Position numbers and translations under genes: made by a program
Assembly: GCA_049613665.1 (NCBI GenBank)
Contig: JBMZCV010000103.1
Coordinates: 1-18,647, forward strand
DNA: 18,647 bases
DNA from: JBMZCV01 sp049613665
GTDB lineage: Bacteria > Bacteroidota > Bacteroidia > Chitinophagales > UBA2359
Reading direction: 5' to 3'
Shown: positions 7,347 to 14,706 of the stretch, one piece after another
Numbering within the stretch: position 1 is the first letter of the stretch
Layout: every line of letters begins with the position of its first letter
Notes under the pieces: model-generated
The model's input: the letters and a program-made list of their open reading frames with translations, nothing else
Told to the model about the DNA's origin: nothing
Database searches by the model: none

Positions 7347-8516
7347 TTATCCAAGTGGTGGCAATGGAGGAGGCATATTTTCCAAGAAACGAGCTACTGC
7401 TTCAATTTCGGTAGCCACTGCCCAACTTGCCATACCTTTTTGCCATACCAAACTACTTGTGGTTAGTTTACCAGCTTTTATCAATTCTTTTAGACTTTCA
7501 GCATCAAAAGGGCCTGTCGATTCGCCATTTTGAGCTACATATATTTTTAATGGTGCTGGCAATGGCGGCGGCTGAAAAGCAGGTGTTTTTTCTATTGTTA
7601 CTTCTGGCTTTTTTGCTACTTCTTTTGCTTTTATTTGTTCGGTTTCTATTTTTTGCTGTATTTCCGTTTGCTGCTTCATCATTTGGTTGGCCATCGCCAT
7701 ACCCATGCCCATTCCGATGCCTTCATTAGCTCCACCCGATGTATTTTCGGCAGCTTTTGTCATCGCTTCTGCCATTTGATATTCAGTATATTTTTTCAAA
7801 TCGCCCAAAATACCCATACTACTTCGTTTGTCTAAAACTGCTTCCACATTTGGCGGCAATGAAATATTTTCGATAGCAAGTTGCGTTAAGGAAATGCCGA
7901 AAACTTCAAAATCTGGATTGATTCGATTTTGGATATACAAACCCAGCTCATCATAGCTGGCGGCAAGGTCTAAAATAGGAATTTTGCTTTCGCCCAATAC
8001 ATCGGTAAAGCGAGAAATTGTGATATTACGCAATTGTTTGGCAAGTTCATCGGTGGTAAAATAGCCATTTGTGCCAGCTACTTCTTCTATAAACTTGACA
8101 GCATTGGTTACTTTGAAGGCGTAAGTGCCGAAAGCACGCAAGCGAATAGGCCCAAACTCTGGGTCACGCAACATAATAGGGTTTTTCGTTCCCCATTTTT
8201 GGTCAAGAAAATTTTTGGTATTGATGAAATAAACTTCTGCTTTAAATGGACTTTCAAAGCCGTGTTTCCAATTTCGCAGAGTAGATAAAATAGGTAAGTT
8301 TTCGGTAGTTAAGGTGTGCGTGCCAGGGCTAAAAAGGTCGGCTATGCGGCCTTCCTCAACAAAAACAGCGACTTGCGACTCTCGCACAATTAGTTTCGCA
8401 CCGTTTTTTATTTCGTTGCGATGCCGCTGAAAACGGTATAAAATAGTGTCATTAGTAGAATCGAGCCATTCTATAATGTCGATAAATTCGTTTACAAATA
8501 AGTCCCAAAATGCCAT
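7347..8516 (-). CDS. SPFH-domain protein with C-terminal GYF_2 domain (YdjI-like)
   Basis: The protein has 389 residues. The N-terminal two thirds contain the features of the YdjI/virion-core-protein type of SPFH (band 7) proteins: LIVRESQVAVFVEEG near residue 43, PGTHTL, PILSTLRNWKHG, then RAFGTYAFKV and the helical DLKKYTEYQMAEAM. A Gly/Met-rich stretch and a charged QQ/EE segment lead to a GYF_2 domain at about 325-373 (GPFDAESLKELIKAGKL...VWQKGMASW) and a PPPLPPLG tail. No transmembrane segment is evident, so membrane attachment probably depends on a partner. The zinc-ribbon membrane protein encoded next, whose Bacillus counterparts perform that job, is the natural candidate. Such proteins take part in envelope-stress and membrane-domain functions in Bacillus; here that is inference. 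Confidence 0.87.
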   Translation of the reverse strand: MAFWDLFVNEFIDIIEWLDSTNDTILYRFQRHRNEIKNGAKLIVRESQVAVFVEEGRIADLFSPGTHTLTTENLPILSTLRNWKHGFESPFKAEVYFINTKNFLDQKWGTKNPIMLRDPEFGPIRLRAFGTYAFKVTNAVKFIEEVAGTNGYFTTDELAKQLRNITISRFTDVLGESKIPILDLAASYDELGLYIQNRINPDFEVFGISLTQLAIENISLPPNVEAVLDKRSSMGILGDLKKYTEYQMAEAMTKAAENTSGGANEGIGMGMGMAMANQMMKQQTEIQQKIETEQIKAKEVAKKPEVTIEKTPAFQPPPLPAPLKIYVAQNGESTGPFDAESLKELIKAGKLTTSSLVWQKGMASWAVATEIEAVARFLENMPPPLPPLG

Positions 8517-8582
8517 AATAAATGTCTTGTTATGTTTTTGTAGAAAAAAAAATATAACTTTTAAATGACTTTAAAAGCTTTT

Positions 8583-8614
8583 CAAAGCTACTATATAAAT
8601 TATAATTTTCCAAA
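8583..8614 (-). promoter_or_regulatory. Promoter of the SPFH gene
   Basis: On the minus strand TTTG (8614-8611) is followed by a 20-base spacer and a perfect TAGCTTTG (8590-8583), matching the Bacteroidota consensus TTTG-N17-23-TAnnTTTG. Transcription would start about 60 nt before the ATG at 8516. This is the clearest promoter match in the window. Confidence 0.6.
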
Positions 8615-8681
8615 ATAATAGGCATTTTTCATTCAAACTTGCAGTAACATAAGATAAAGCAAGTTTTTTTCAAGACATGAG

Positions 8682-8716
8682 AAATAGTATATTTTTTAAA
8701 TATACTATTTTTTTTT
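8682..8716. terminator. Bidirectional-looking terminator downstream of the FkbM gene
   Basis: A perfect 13-bp stem, AAATAGTATATTT (8682-8694) with AAATATACTATTT (8698-8710), has a 3-base loop and is followed by six more T on the plus strand. On the minus strand it lies 20-54 bp after the FkbM stop codon. The T-tract is better on the plus strand, where no gene precedes it, so it may also block antisense transcription. Confidence 0.5.
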
Positions 8717-8735
8717 CAATAAAACACTAATCAAC

Positions 8736-9635
8736 TTATTTTACAAACTCTTCAATTAAATGAAACTTGCTTGGGTGAACGAAAAAGCAATCTCTGACAC
8801 CATCATCTTTTTTTCTACTAATACTATCAACTTTTTCTAATCCAGCAGCTGTGTGATTGTAAAATTCATATCCATATTTACGAAAAATAGTTTCAAGCTT
8901 AGTTTCAATCATATTAAATAATGTTTCACAAACTATGATAGGTTTCATATCGCCTAAAACAATATGTGAATGCTCCAAAATTAAATACTCAGTACCTTCC
9001 GTATCCATTTTTATCAAGTCAATGTTTTGTTCATTTACTTGTTCGATATAAGAATCAAGTGTTTTGGTTTTTACTTGAATGCTTACAAAGTTACGGTTAG
9101 CTGCATCACTGCCCGTATTACTTTGGCCCGCTAAATTGTGTTTTAAATAGGTATATTTGTGATTACGGATTTCATAAAAATTTATTTCACCATTTTTTTC
9201 TGATAAAGCAATTTCTTCAATTGAGATATTTTTAAAATTGTTTATTCTAACATTTTCTTTCAAATAAAAAAGCGGGCCAGAAGCAGGTTCAAAGGCAACA
9301 ACTTTGATTTCAGGATTTTCTAATTCTGCTAATAATGAATAATATCCGATGTTTGCTCCAATGTCATAAAATACATTAACTTTTTTTATTAGTTTTAGAA
9401 AAATATCTGTGTATTCAAAATTTTGGAAACCATACCAGAATAACAAATGTGTCAAGTAGTTAGTTTGGTTTGTTTTAAGCTTCAAATTTTTTCCATTTAC
9501 ATTTTTTACTGTCAGCAAACCTGAAGGCGGAAGTTTAATTTTGTTAGGAAGGATTGGCGATAAGCTTCTATTGATTACTCTTAAAACTTTATTAATAGAA
9601 GGAGAATATATAGTTTTGTAAAATATCTGTTTCAT
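8736..9635 (-). CDS. FkbM-family SAM-dependent methyltransferase
   Basis: The protein has 299 residues. The Rossmann-type methyltransferase core starts with VFYD(91)IGANIGYYS, the SAM-binding glycine loop. This is followed by VVAFEP, where E116 is the ribose-binding acid, NVRINNF, and the FkbM hallmark LIKMD(211)TEGTEYLIL. The first 85 residues are a basic N-terminal extension with no clear signal peptide, so the enzyme is probably cytoplasmic. FkbM proteins O-methylate sugars or polyketide/lipid-linked hydroxyls; the acceptor is not predictable here. The gene lies 109 bp downstream of a condensation-domain acyltransferase on the same strand, and a joint role in modifying a surface lipid, glycan or secondary metabolite is possible but unproven. 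The start is ATG at 9635, with an A-rich leader. Confidence 0.87.
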   Translation of the reverse strand: MKQIFYKTIYSPSINKVLRVINRSLSPILPNKIKLPPSGLLTVKNVNGKNLKLKTNQTNYLTHLLFWYGFQNFEYTDIFLKLIKKVNVFYDIGANIGYYSLLAELENPEIKVVAFEPASGPLFYLKENVRINNFKNISIEEIALSEKNGEINFYEIRNHKYTYLKHNLAGQSNTGSDAANRNFVSIQVKTKTLDSYIEQVNEQNIDLIKMDTEGTEYLILEHSHIVLGDMKPIIVCETLFNMIETKLETIFRKYGYEFYNHTAAGLEKVDSISRKKDDGVRDCFFVHPSKFHLIEEFVK

Positions 9636-9675
9636 GTTTATGTTTATTTTTTTGGCACTTAATTACCATTTTTTA

Positions 9676-9683
9676 CAAAGATA
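9676..9683 (-). promoter_or_regulatory. Candidate -7 box for the FkbM gene
   Basis: TATCTTTG on the minus strand fits TAnnTTTG exactly and lies 41 bp upstream of the FkbM start codon. No TTTG is found at the expected -33 spacing, so the FkbM gene may be read from here, from the upstream gene, or both. Confidence 0.35.
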
Positions 9684-9744
9684 TTATCTTTCTATGAAAA
9701 AGTCTAATAATAAATTTGCTTATTTTGTTACTTCTTTCAAAAAA

Positions 9745-11055
9745 CTACTCTGCCACCAATTCCCTCAAAATTTCAATAGTTCGCTCGGCAATAGCGTTCA
9801 TTTCCTCATGACTAACCATAGGTTTCGTAAAAGTATAGCTCCAAAACATCTGATTATTGAAACTATTGACAACTAGCGAAATGTCAGAACCGCCGCCTCT
9901 ATTACTCACATTTCCCCAATATTCCACGACCTGAAACGGGCCGAAATCTTGCCCAAATTTCATGCGGCCGACATTGGAAACTGATAAAGCAGCCATTTTT
10001 TCTTTCTCCATATTGGCAGTCATTCGAGTGATTTGTTCGATGTATAAGGCAAACCAAAAATGTTCGTCACGCTTCACACTTTTTACCAAATCGTCACGAA
10101 CCGCACGAGATAATGCCCAAAAATCGGTTTCTTTGCCCACTTTGTGAATGCTATTGACGATAGAAATGTATGAACCGTAGTGAAAATGCTCTAAAGGTGG
10201 TTCTAAAAACGGTCGCAAATTGACGAGCGAATTGCATTTTAAGGGAATGGTTTTTTCGTTTTTCGTTTTGTTAGCGTGATATTCGTAGCAAGCCACTAGC
10301 GAAGCTGAACAAATCGCACCGTGTAAATTTGCATTGTTGGCTTTGGCTTTTTTTGCTACTTTTTTTACAAAAATGGCATCTGTTTTTTTCTCAAACAAAC
10401 CTGTACGCAACTCGTTTGGTGGTCTGTCTATTTTTGGGAAAATGCGAATATGTTTTGTCCAAATTTCGCCTTTCAATTGTCGCCACAAAAAGCCGAGAAA
10501 CTTCCAACGATTTCGCCAGCTTGTGATTCGTTTTGGAAAACGGTCTTCGCAAATAGGCACTTCTGGTAAGGTTTCTATCACATAATTTTTGTCGCCTTCA
10601 GCTATTTTTTGGCAAATTTTCATGATTTCTTCCGTAAAATTCGTGATAGATTCACCATCGCCAATAGCATGTAAATAATTGGTAACAATATAAATAAAAC
10701 CTGCTTCTGCTGCTACATGAACCAATCGAATGCGTATGAAAGGGCCATGTTCGTAGCTGAAAGGAATATCGTATTCATCGGCAACAATCTCATCAAAATC
10801 GGCTTTTGTCTTTACAAAGTCTTCTGTCAAGGGGATTTTGCCAACATTATCGGTACGATAAAAATATTTCTTGCCTTTTTTTTCCAAGCGTGTTTGCGTA
10901 ATTGGGTGTCGTGCTTGTAGTTGGTCGAGTGCTTTTCGCATCAACATTGTCGTCATATTGCCTGTTATTTTTAGCATTGTTACAGCATTTACAGGTGCAT
11001 ATTCGCACGAAATGGCCCAACAAGCTTCAATACCGCCAAGTTGCCTTTCTGTCAT
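9745..11055 (-). CDS. Stand-alone condensation-domain acyltransferase
   Basis: The protein has 436 residues and belongs to the CoA-dependent acyltransferase / NRPS condensation superfamily (WES/PapA/alcohol acetyltransferase type). The catalytic motif HHxxxDG appears as LH(129)AIGD(133)G: the catalytic second histidine and the structural aspartate are present, but the first histidine is leucine. Upstream it has a typical RHPITQTRL; downstream it has a C-terminal lobe with SVSNVGRM and DFGPFQV. There are no adenylation or carrier domains and no signal peptide, so it is a free-standing cytoplasmic enzyme that probably esterifies an alcohol or amine with an acyl thioester. Substrate is unknown. 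It precedes the FkbM methyltransferase gene by 109 bp on the same strand. Confidence 0.82.
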   Translation of the reverse strand: MTERQLGGIEACWAISCEYAPVNAVTMLKITGNMTTMLMRKALDQLQARHPITQTRLEKKGKKYFYRTDNVGKIPLTEDFVKTKADFDEIVADEYDIPFSYEHGPFIRIRLVHVAAEAGFIYIVTNYLHAIGDGESITNFTEEIMKICQKIAEGDKNYVIETLPEVPICEDRFPKRITSWRNRWKFLGFLWRQLKGEIWTKHIRIFPKIDRPPNELRTGLFEKKTDAIFVKKVAKKAKANNANLHGAICSASLVACYEYHANKTKNEKTIPLKCNSLVNLRPFLEPPLEHFHYGSYISIVNSIHKVGKETDFWALSRAVRDDLVKSVKRDEHFWFALYIEQITRMTANMEKEKMAALSVSNVGRMKFGQDFGPFQVVEYWGNVSNRGGGSDISLVVNSFNNQMFWSYTFTKPMVSHEEMNAIAERTIEILRELVAE

Positions 11056-11283
11056 AGTTTACTTTTTTATATATTGCTTGAAAGTTTCAATTTAAGCAAA
11101 AAAAATGGTTTTCTGATAACTAAAGCAAGTAGAAGTGTTGCGAAAAGCTAGAATATATCTTAAACAATTTTATTTAGAATAAAGATTAAGTTTTTTTAAC
11201 TTTTGTTAAAGCATCTCTTTTAGCCAAAAGTAACGTCTAGTAAGCAAACATTTAATTTTTATTTGTCATAAAAAAATATAGTC

Positions 11284-11904
11284 ATGAACATTTATTTTAC
11301 CGCATTATTTCTTTTACTATTTGGTTGTTCAAATATATTTGCTCAAAATAAAGAAGTGAGTGAGCCAAAAAATAAGTTTAAGAAAAATAGCTTATTTGTG
11401 AATATTGGCTATGTATTAAATCCTGAAAATCAAGCTTATGCGTTGTTGTATAAACGAAATTCTAAACGAAAAGCACTTCGTTTGGGATTTACAAGCACTT
11501 ATAGGAGTACCTCTTCAAAGTCGCAACAATCAGGAAATTATGATAATGATTGGTTAGATAACAAACTAATTATAGGTTTTGAAAAGCAAAAGCATTTCGA
11601 TAAATGGCAATATAATTATGGCGTTGATTTTTCGCCTTCTTTGCGTGTCAATTGGTTAAAACAAGAGGCTTATGACCCAATGCAAATATTGGGTTTAGGT
11701 CTTACTATTAACCCTTTTTGGGGAGCGATGTTTCAGGTTCACGAAAAAATAAGCTTGGGAGCAGAACTACAATTGCCTGTTTTTGAATATTGGCAGCAAA
11801 AAACAAGTGCGTTATCGAATTATGCAGGCAATGATGTAGATTCTCGGCAAGTAAACATTGGTTTTGTGCCGCAAGCTGCTCTTTTGGTGGCTTTTAATTT
11901 TTAA
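11284..11904 (+). CDS. Small exported protein, probable outer-membrane beta-barrel
   Basis: The protein has 206 residues and no recognised family. The N-terminus MNIYFTALFLLLFGCSNIFA is a hydrophobic signal, with cleavage before QNKE most likely. LFGC could also be read as a poor lipobox. The mature part alternates hydrophobic and polar residues in strands (SLFVNIGYVL, ALRLGFTSTYR, KLIIGFEKQ, NYGVDFSPSLRVNWL, ILGLGLTINPFWG, NIGFVPQAALLVAFNF) and ends in phenylalanine, all typical of Bacteroidota outer-membrane barrels. It is the only plus-strand gene between 5930 and the right edge. Its stop codon overlaps the stop of the convergent sensor gene by 4 bases. No function can be assigned. Confidence 0.72.
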   Translation: MNIYFTALFLLLFGCSNIFAQNKEVSEPKNKFKKNSLFVNIGYVLNPENQAYALLYKRNSKRKALRLGFTSTYRSTSSKSQQSGNYDNDWLDNKLIIGFEKQKHFDKWQYNYGVDFSPSLRVNWLKQEAYDPMQILGLGLTINPFWGAMFQVHEKISLGAELQLPVFEYWQQKTSALSNYAGNDVDSRQVNIGFVPQAALLVAFNF

Positions 11905-14396
11905 ATCGCTTGACGAAATGCTTTTATTTTTGGGCGTTTTATCAAAATAAAATATAATAAGTAAGCACTTAGCAAAGTTGCAGTAAATAGCGTAAAAAGA
12001 AACGCCCAAAACCAAGCATAATGCCAAACAGGAGGGAGTATAGTGAAACTGAAAGATGCAATATTTGAGTTGTTAGCATCTATTTTATTTTTATTAAATT
12101 CTTTTACATAAAAAGTATAAGTTCCTACATCTAAATCGTTGTAAGTCATATATTTTGCTTTGCTAGGCGCTTGCCATTCTTGTTCCAAACCATCTAAAAA
12201 ATATTGATAGCGTTTTTTGTTAGCATTTTCGAAAGACAAGGTTTTGTAGTGGAAAGTCAACGTGTTTTCGTGATATTCGAGTGCTAGATTTTCGGGCAAA
12301 TAGCTTTGTGTATTCAAAGAATCGCTGTGTGCGGCCCAATCTACGTCTTCATAATTGAGCAAAATCTTATTGATTTGTACTTGTTTTGTTTTATTCGTTT
12401 TGGGCAATTCATTTACTTTATAACAAGTAATACCTTTAGGTGTTGTAAACCATAAATCTTTGTTTTTGTCGGCATAAGCTACATTCCAACATTCTATGTT
12501 TATAAAACCTTTTTCTTTTCCAATATGCTGTATATCAATTTTTTTTGTAGTATTATATTTTTTAATGTCAAATTGATTAACGCCATTTACTGTACCTAAA
12601 AAAGCTACATCATCGCTAATAATGATAGAGCGAATATTGTTGCTACTCAAGCCTTCTAGCTCGCTAAATTCTACTATAAACTTTCCATCGTAGCGAATCA
12701 AACCGCCTTCTTCTTTCACTATCCAAAGATTGCCTTTACTATCGGTATCCATATCTCTCACTATATCAAAAAACTGTTCGCCACCTACATATTCAAATTC
12801 GTCTGTTGTAGCATTTAAGCGAAACATACCTTCTAAAGAAGCGACCCAAACATTATTTTGTTCGTCTATCAAAAAGTCATTAATCACTCTATAATAGTAA
12901 GACGAAAAAGGTCGTTCTAAGGCTTTTATTTGATATTTTTTAAATTTATTTTTTTCGTACTTGTATAAGTTTTTTCTTGTTGAAAGCCATATATTGCCCG
13001 CTTTATCTTTTACTAGCATAGTTGCAATTTGCTCAGTATCTTCTGGGTCGAAAATGATTTGTTGAAATTTGTTATTTTTATAAGAAATTAATCCTTTTTT
13101 AGTTCCTAACCAAATTTCATCATCATTGTAGCTGATAATATCATAAACAACATCGGTGCTAAGGCCGTCTTTTTCGGTAAAATGTCGACAGGAATCCGTA
13201 TTGCAAAAGCTCAAACCTTTGTCGTAATAGGCAAACCAATGGTTGTTTTTGCTATCTATTAGCATGGAACTTATTTGGTTACTTGCCAAATTTATTTCTT
13301 TGCCATAGTGCAGAAAATGAAAACCGTGAAATTTTGCAATGCCCATTTTTGTAGTCAGCCATACATTTTTTTCGTTATCTTCCAAAAATTGAGGATATAA
13401 ATAACGGTGACTAAAGTCGACATTGGAGGTGTAAATATCTAGCGATGAAAATTTTTTGCCATCAAATAGCATTTGAGCATCTTGCAGAGTGAGCCAAATA
13501 TTATCGTTGCTATCTATGAAAATGCTATAAATTCGATTGCTCAATAATCCGTCTTTTTTGTCAAAATGTATAAACTCATTGCCGTCATATTTGTATAAGC
13601 CTTTTATGGTAGCAAACCACATGTTTCCTTTATTGTCTGGCAACATATTTTGTGTAATATTTTTTCGCAAAACCATTGGAATATCGCTATTATCAAATTT
13701 TTCGCCGTCAAAAAACATTAAGCCTTCATCGGTTCTCAATAGAAATTTATCGCCAAATACTTCTATATCTTGTATTTGGGTGGTACGCTTTATTTTAGTC
13801 GTCAAATTTTCATACTTGCCATTCTTATATACAACTAAGCCTAAGTCGGTTGCTAAGTAAACATGCTGGTTGTCAAGGATATACATATCATTGATATAGT
13901 TATGTTTTAGGAAGTCGGCATTTTCTAAAATAATATCAATGTCTGGATGAACAGTTTTTAGCTTGTTGTTTTCGTTTATCCAAAGCGATGTTTTTCCATT
14001 GTAACCAGCATTTATTCGGCCAACACCTAGTGTTTGAATGCTATCTTTTAATGTTGTTTCAAAGTGATAGCCATCATATTTTATTAGGTTATCTTTTCGC
14101 CTCGATTTGAACCAAAGCAAGCCATTTGCATCTTCGTGAATGCTCGTAATATTGTAGGAAGTAATGCCATCTTTTGCGGTAAAATTGCGAAAGCTTGTAC
14201 CATTGAAACGACTTAATCCAGCAGAAGTGCTGACCCATAAATAGTTTCGGCTATCTTGATACATGCACAGAGCATTTGAAGAGCCTAAGCCTTCTGGTAT
14301 TCCATAGTGCGAAAAGCTGTATTGCTGGGCTTCAATGTTTGAAAAGCAAATAAAGAAGAAAATAGCACAAATAATTTTAGTAAATTTAGCAGACAT
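11901..14396 (-). CDS. Two-propeller Reg_prop/Y_Y_Y sensor lacking a transmitter domain
   Basis: The protein has 831 residues. A signal peptide (to about NIEA, residue 24) precedes some 14-15 Reg_prop motifs of the form D..GNLWF.T..GL..Y, for example NYLWVSTSAGL, GNMWFATIKGL, DEIWLGTKKGL and KDLWFTTPKGI. These are enough for two seven-bladed propellers. A Y_Y_Y domain follows at about 695-785 (YQYFLDGLEQEWQ...YTFYVKE), then one transmembrane helix at about 796-819. The protein then ends after only about 12 cytoplasmic residues, KRPKIKAFRQAI. Family members usually continue into a histidine kinase or DNA-binding domain. Nothing on the minus strand downstream could encode one, because that DNA holds the convergent barrel gene. 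It may signal through a partner protein, act as a surface binder, or be a 3'-truncated relic that remains open. Confidence 0.85.
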   Translation of the reverse strand: MSAKFTKIICAIFFFICFSNIEAQQYSFSHYGIPEGLGSSNALCMYQDSRNYLWVSTSAGLSRFNGTSFRNFTAKDGITSYNITSIHEDANGLLWFKSRRKDNLIKYDGYHFETTLKDSIQTLGVGRINAGYNGKTSLWINENNKLKTVHPDIDIILENADFLKHNYINDMYILDNQHVYLATDLGLVVYKNGKYENLTTKIKRTTQIQDIEVFGDKFLLRTDEGLMFFDGEKFDNSDIPMVLRKNITQNMLPDNKGNMWFATIKGLYKYDGNEFIHFDKKDGLLSNRIYSIFIDSNDNIWLTLQDAQMLFDGKKFSSLDIYTSNVDFSHRYLYPQFLEDNEKNVWLTTKMGIAKFHGFHFLHYGKEINLASNQISSMLIDSKNNHWFAYYDKGLSFCNTDSCRHFTEKDGLSTDVVYDIISYNDDEIWLGTKKGLISYKNNKFQQIIFDPEDTEQIATMLVKDKAGNIWLSTRKNLYKYEKNKFKKYQIKALERPFSSYYYRVINDFLIDEQNNVWVASLEGMFRLNATTDEFEYVGGEQFFDIVRDMDTDSKGNLWIVKEEGGLIRYDGKFIVEFSELEGLSSNNIRSIIISDDVAFLGTVNGVNQFDIKKYNTTKKIDIQHIGKEKGFINIECWNVAYADKNKDLWFTTPKGITCYKVNELPKTNKTKQVQINKILLNYEDVDWAAHSDSLNTQSYLPENLALEYHENTLTFHYKTLSFENANKKRYQYFLDGLEQEWQAPSKAKYMTYNDLDVGTYTFYVKEFNKNKIDANNSNIASFSFTILPPVWHYAWFWAFLFTLFTATLLSAYLLYFILIKRPKIKAFRQAI

Positions 14397-14625
14397 AAGG
14401 TTTTATTTTTGAAATTCAACTATATATTTAGTTAAACGTTTTTTTTCTAAAAAAGTGTCTTATTTTCGCATAAAAAATAAAAATTAGTATTTTTTAACTT
14501 TCTTTTGCTTTTTCGCCCTTTCTTTCAAAAAATAGATTTTTAGGCTAAAATCGGATTTAGGTAGGTATAAAACCTATCGCTACTGATGAGCCTTTTGGGT
14601 AATTTTGCTAAATATCAAAAAACAA
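14397..14625. other. Gene-free spacer upstream of the sensor gene
   Basis: This is the main part of a 310-bp gap. It is AT-rich and holds the sensor gene's leader, but no convincing TAnnTTTG promoter was found. A short imperfect hairpin is possible around 14558-14578 (TAGGTATAAAACCTA). No small ORF or repeat was recognised. Confidence 0.4.
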
Positions 14626-14667
14626 AACTCCTTATTCAAATGATGTTACTCATTCAAACAAGGAGTT
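14616..14667 (-). terminator. Terminator of the first T9SS gene
   Basis: In minus-strand RNA an 18-bp helix with a 6-base loop (arms 14667-14650 and 14643-14626) forms with every position paired, counting three G-U wobbles. It is followed by TTTGTTTTTT. The wobbles become A/C mismatches on the plus strand, so the minus-strand transcript is the functional one. It is homologous to the hairpin at 17094-17135, with compensatory changes. Confidence 0.82.
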
Positions 14668-14706
14668 GTTTTTACTTTATTCTAAATACCGTTTCAACGA
14701 ATATTT

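Noticed and set aside
7427..7835. Plus-strand ORFs inside the SPFH gene
   Set aside because: They are shadow frames with Leu/Phe/His-rich, low-complexity translations and no similarity to known folds.
8635..8670. Stem AAACTTGC/GCAAGTTT with a following T run as a terminator
   Set aside because: It points to the plus strand, where no gene precedes it, the loop is 16 bases and the stem only 8 bp, so a function is not supported.
11284..11904. Missing kinase domain of the sensor hidden in another frame
   Set aside because: No minus-strand frame here shows H-box or ATP-binding motifs; the DNA encodes a coherent exported barrel-like protein on the plus strand.
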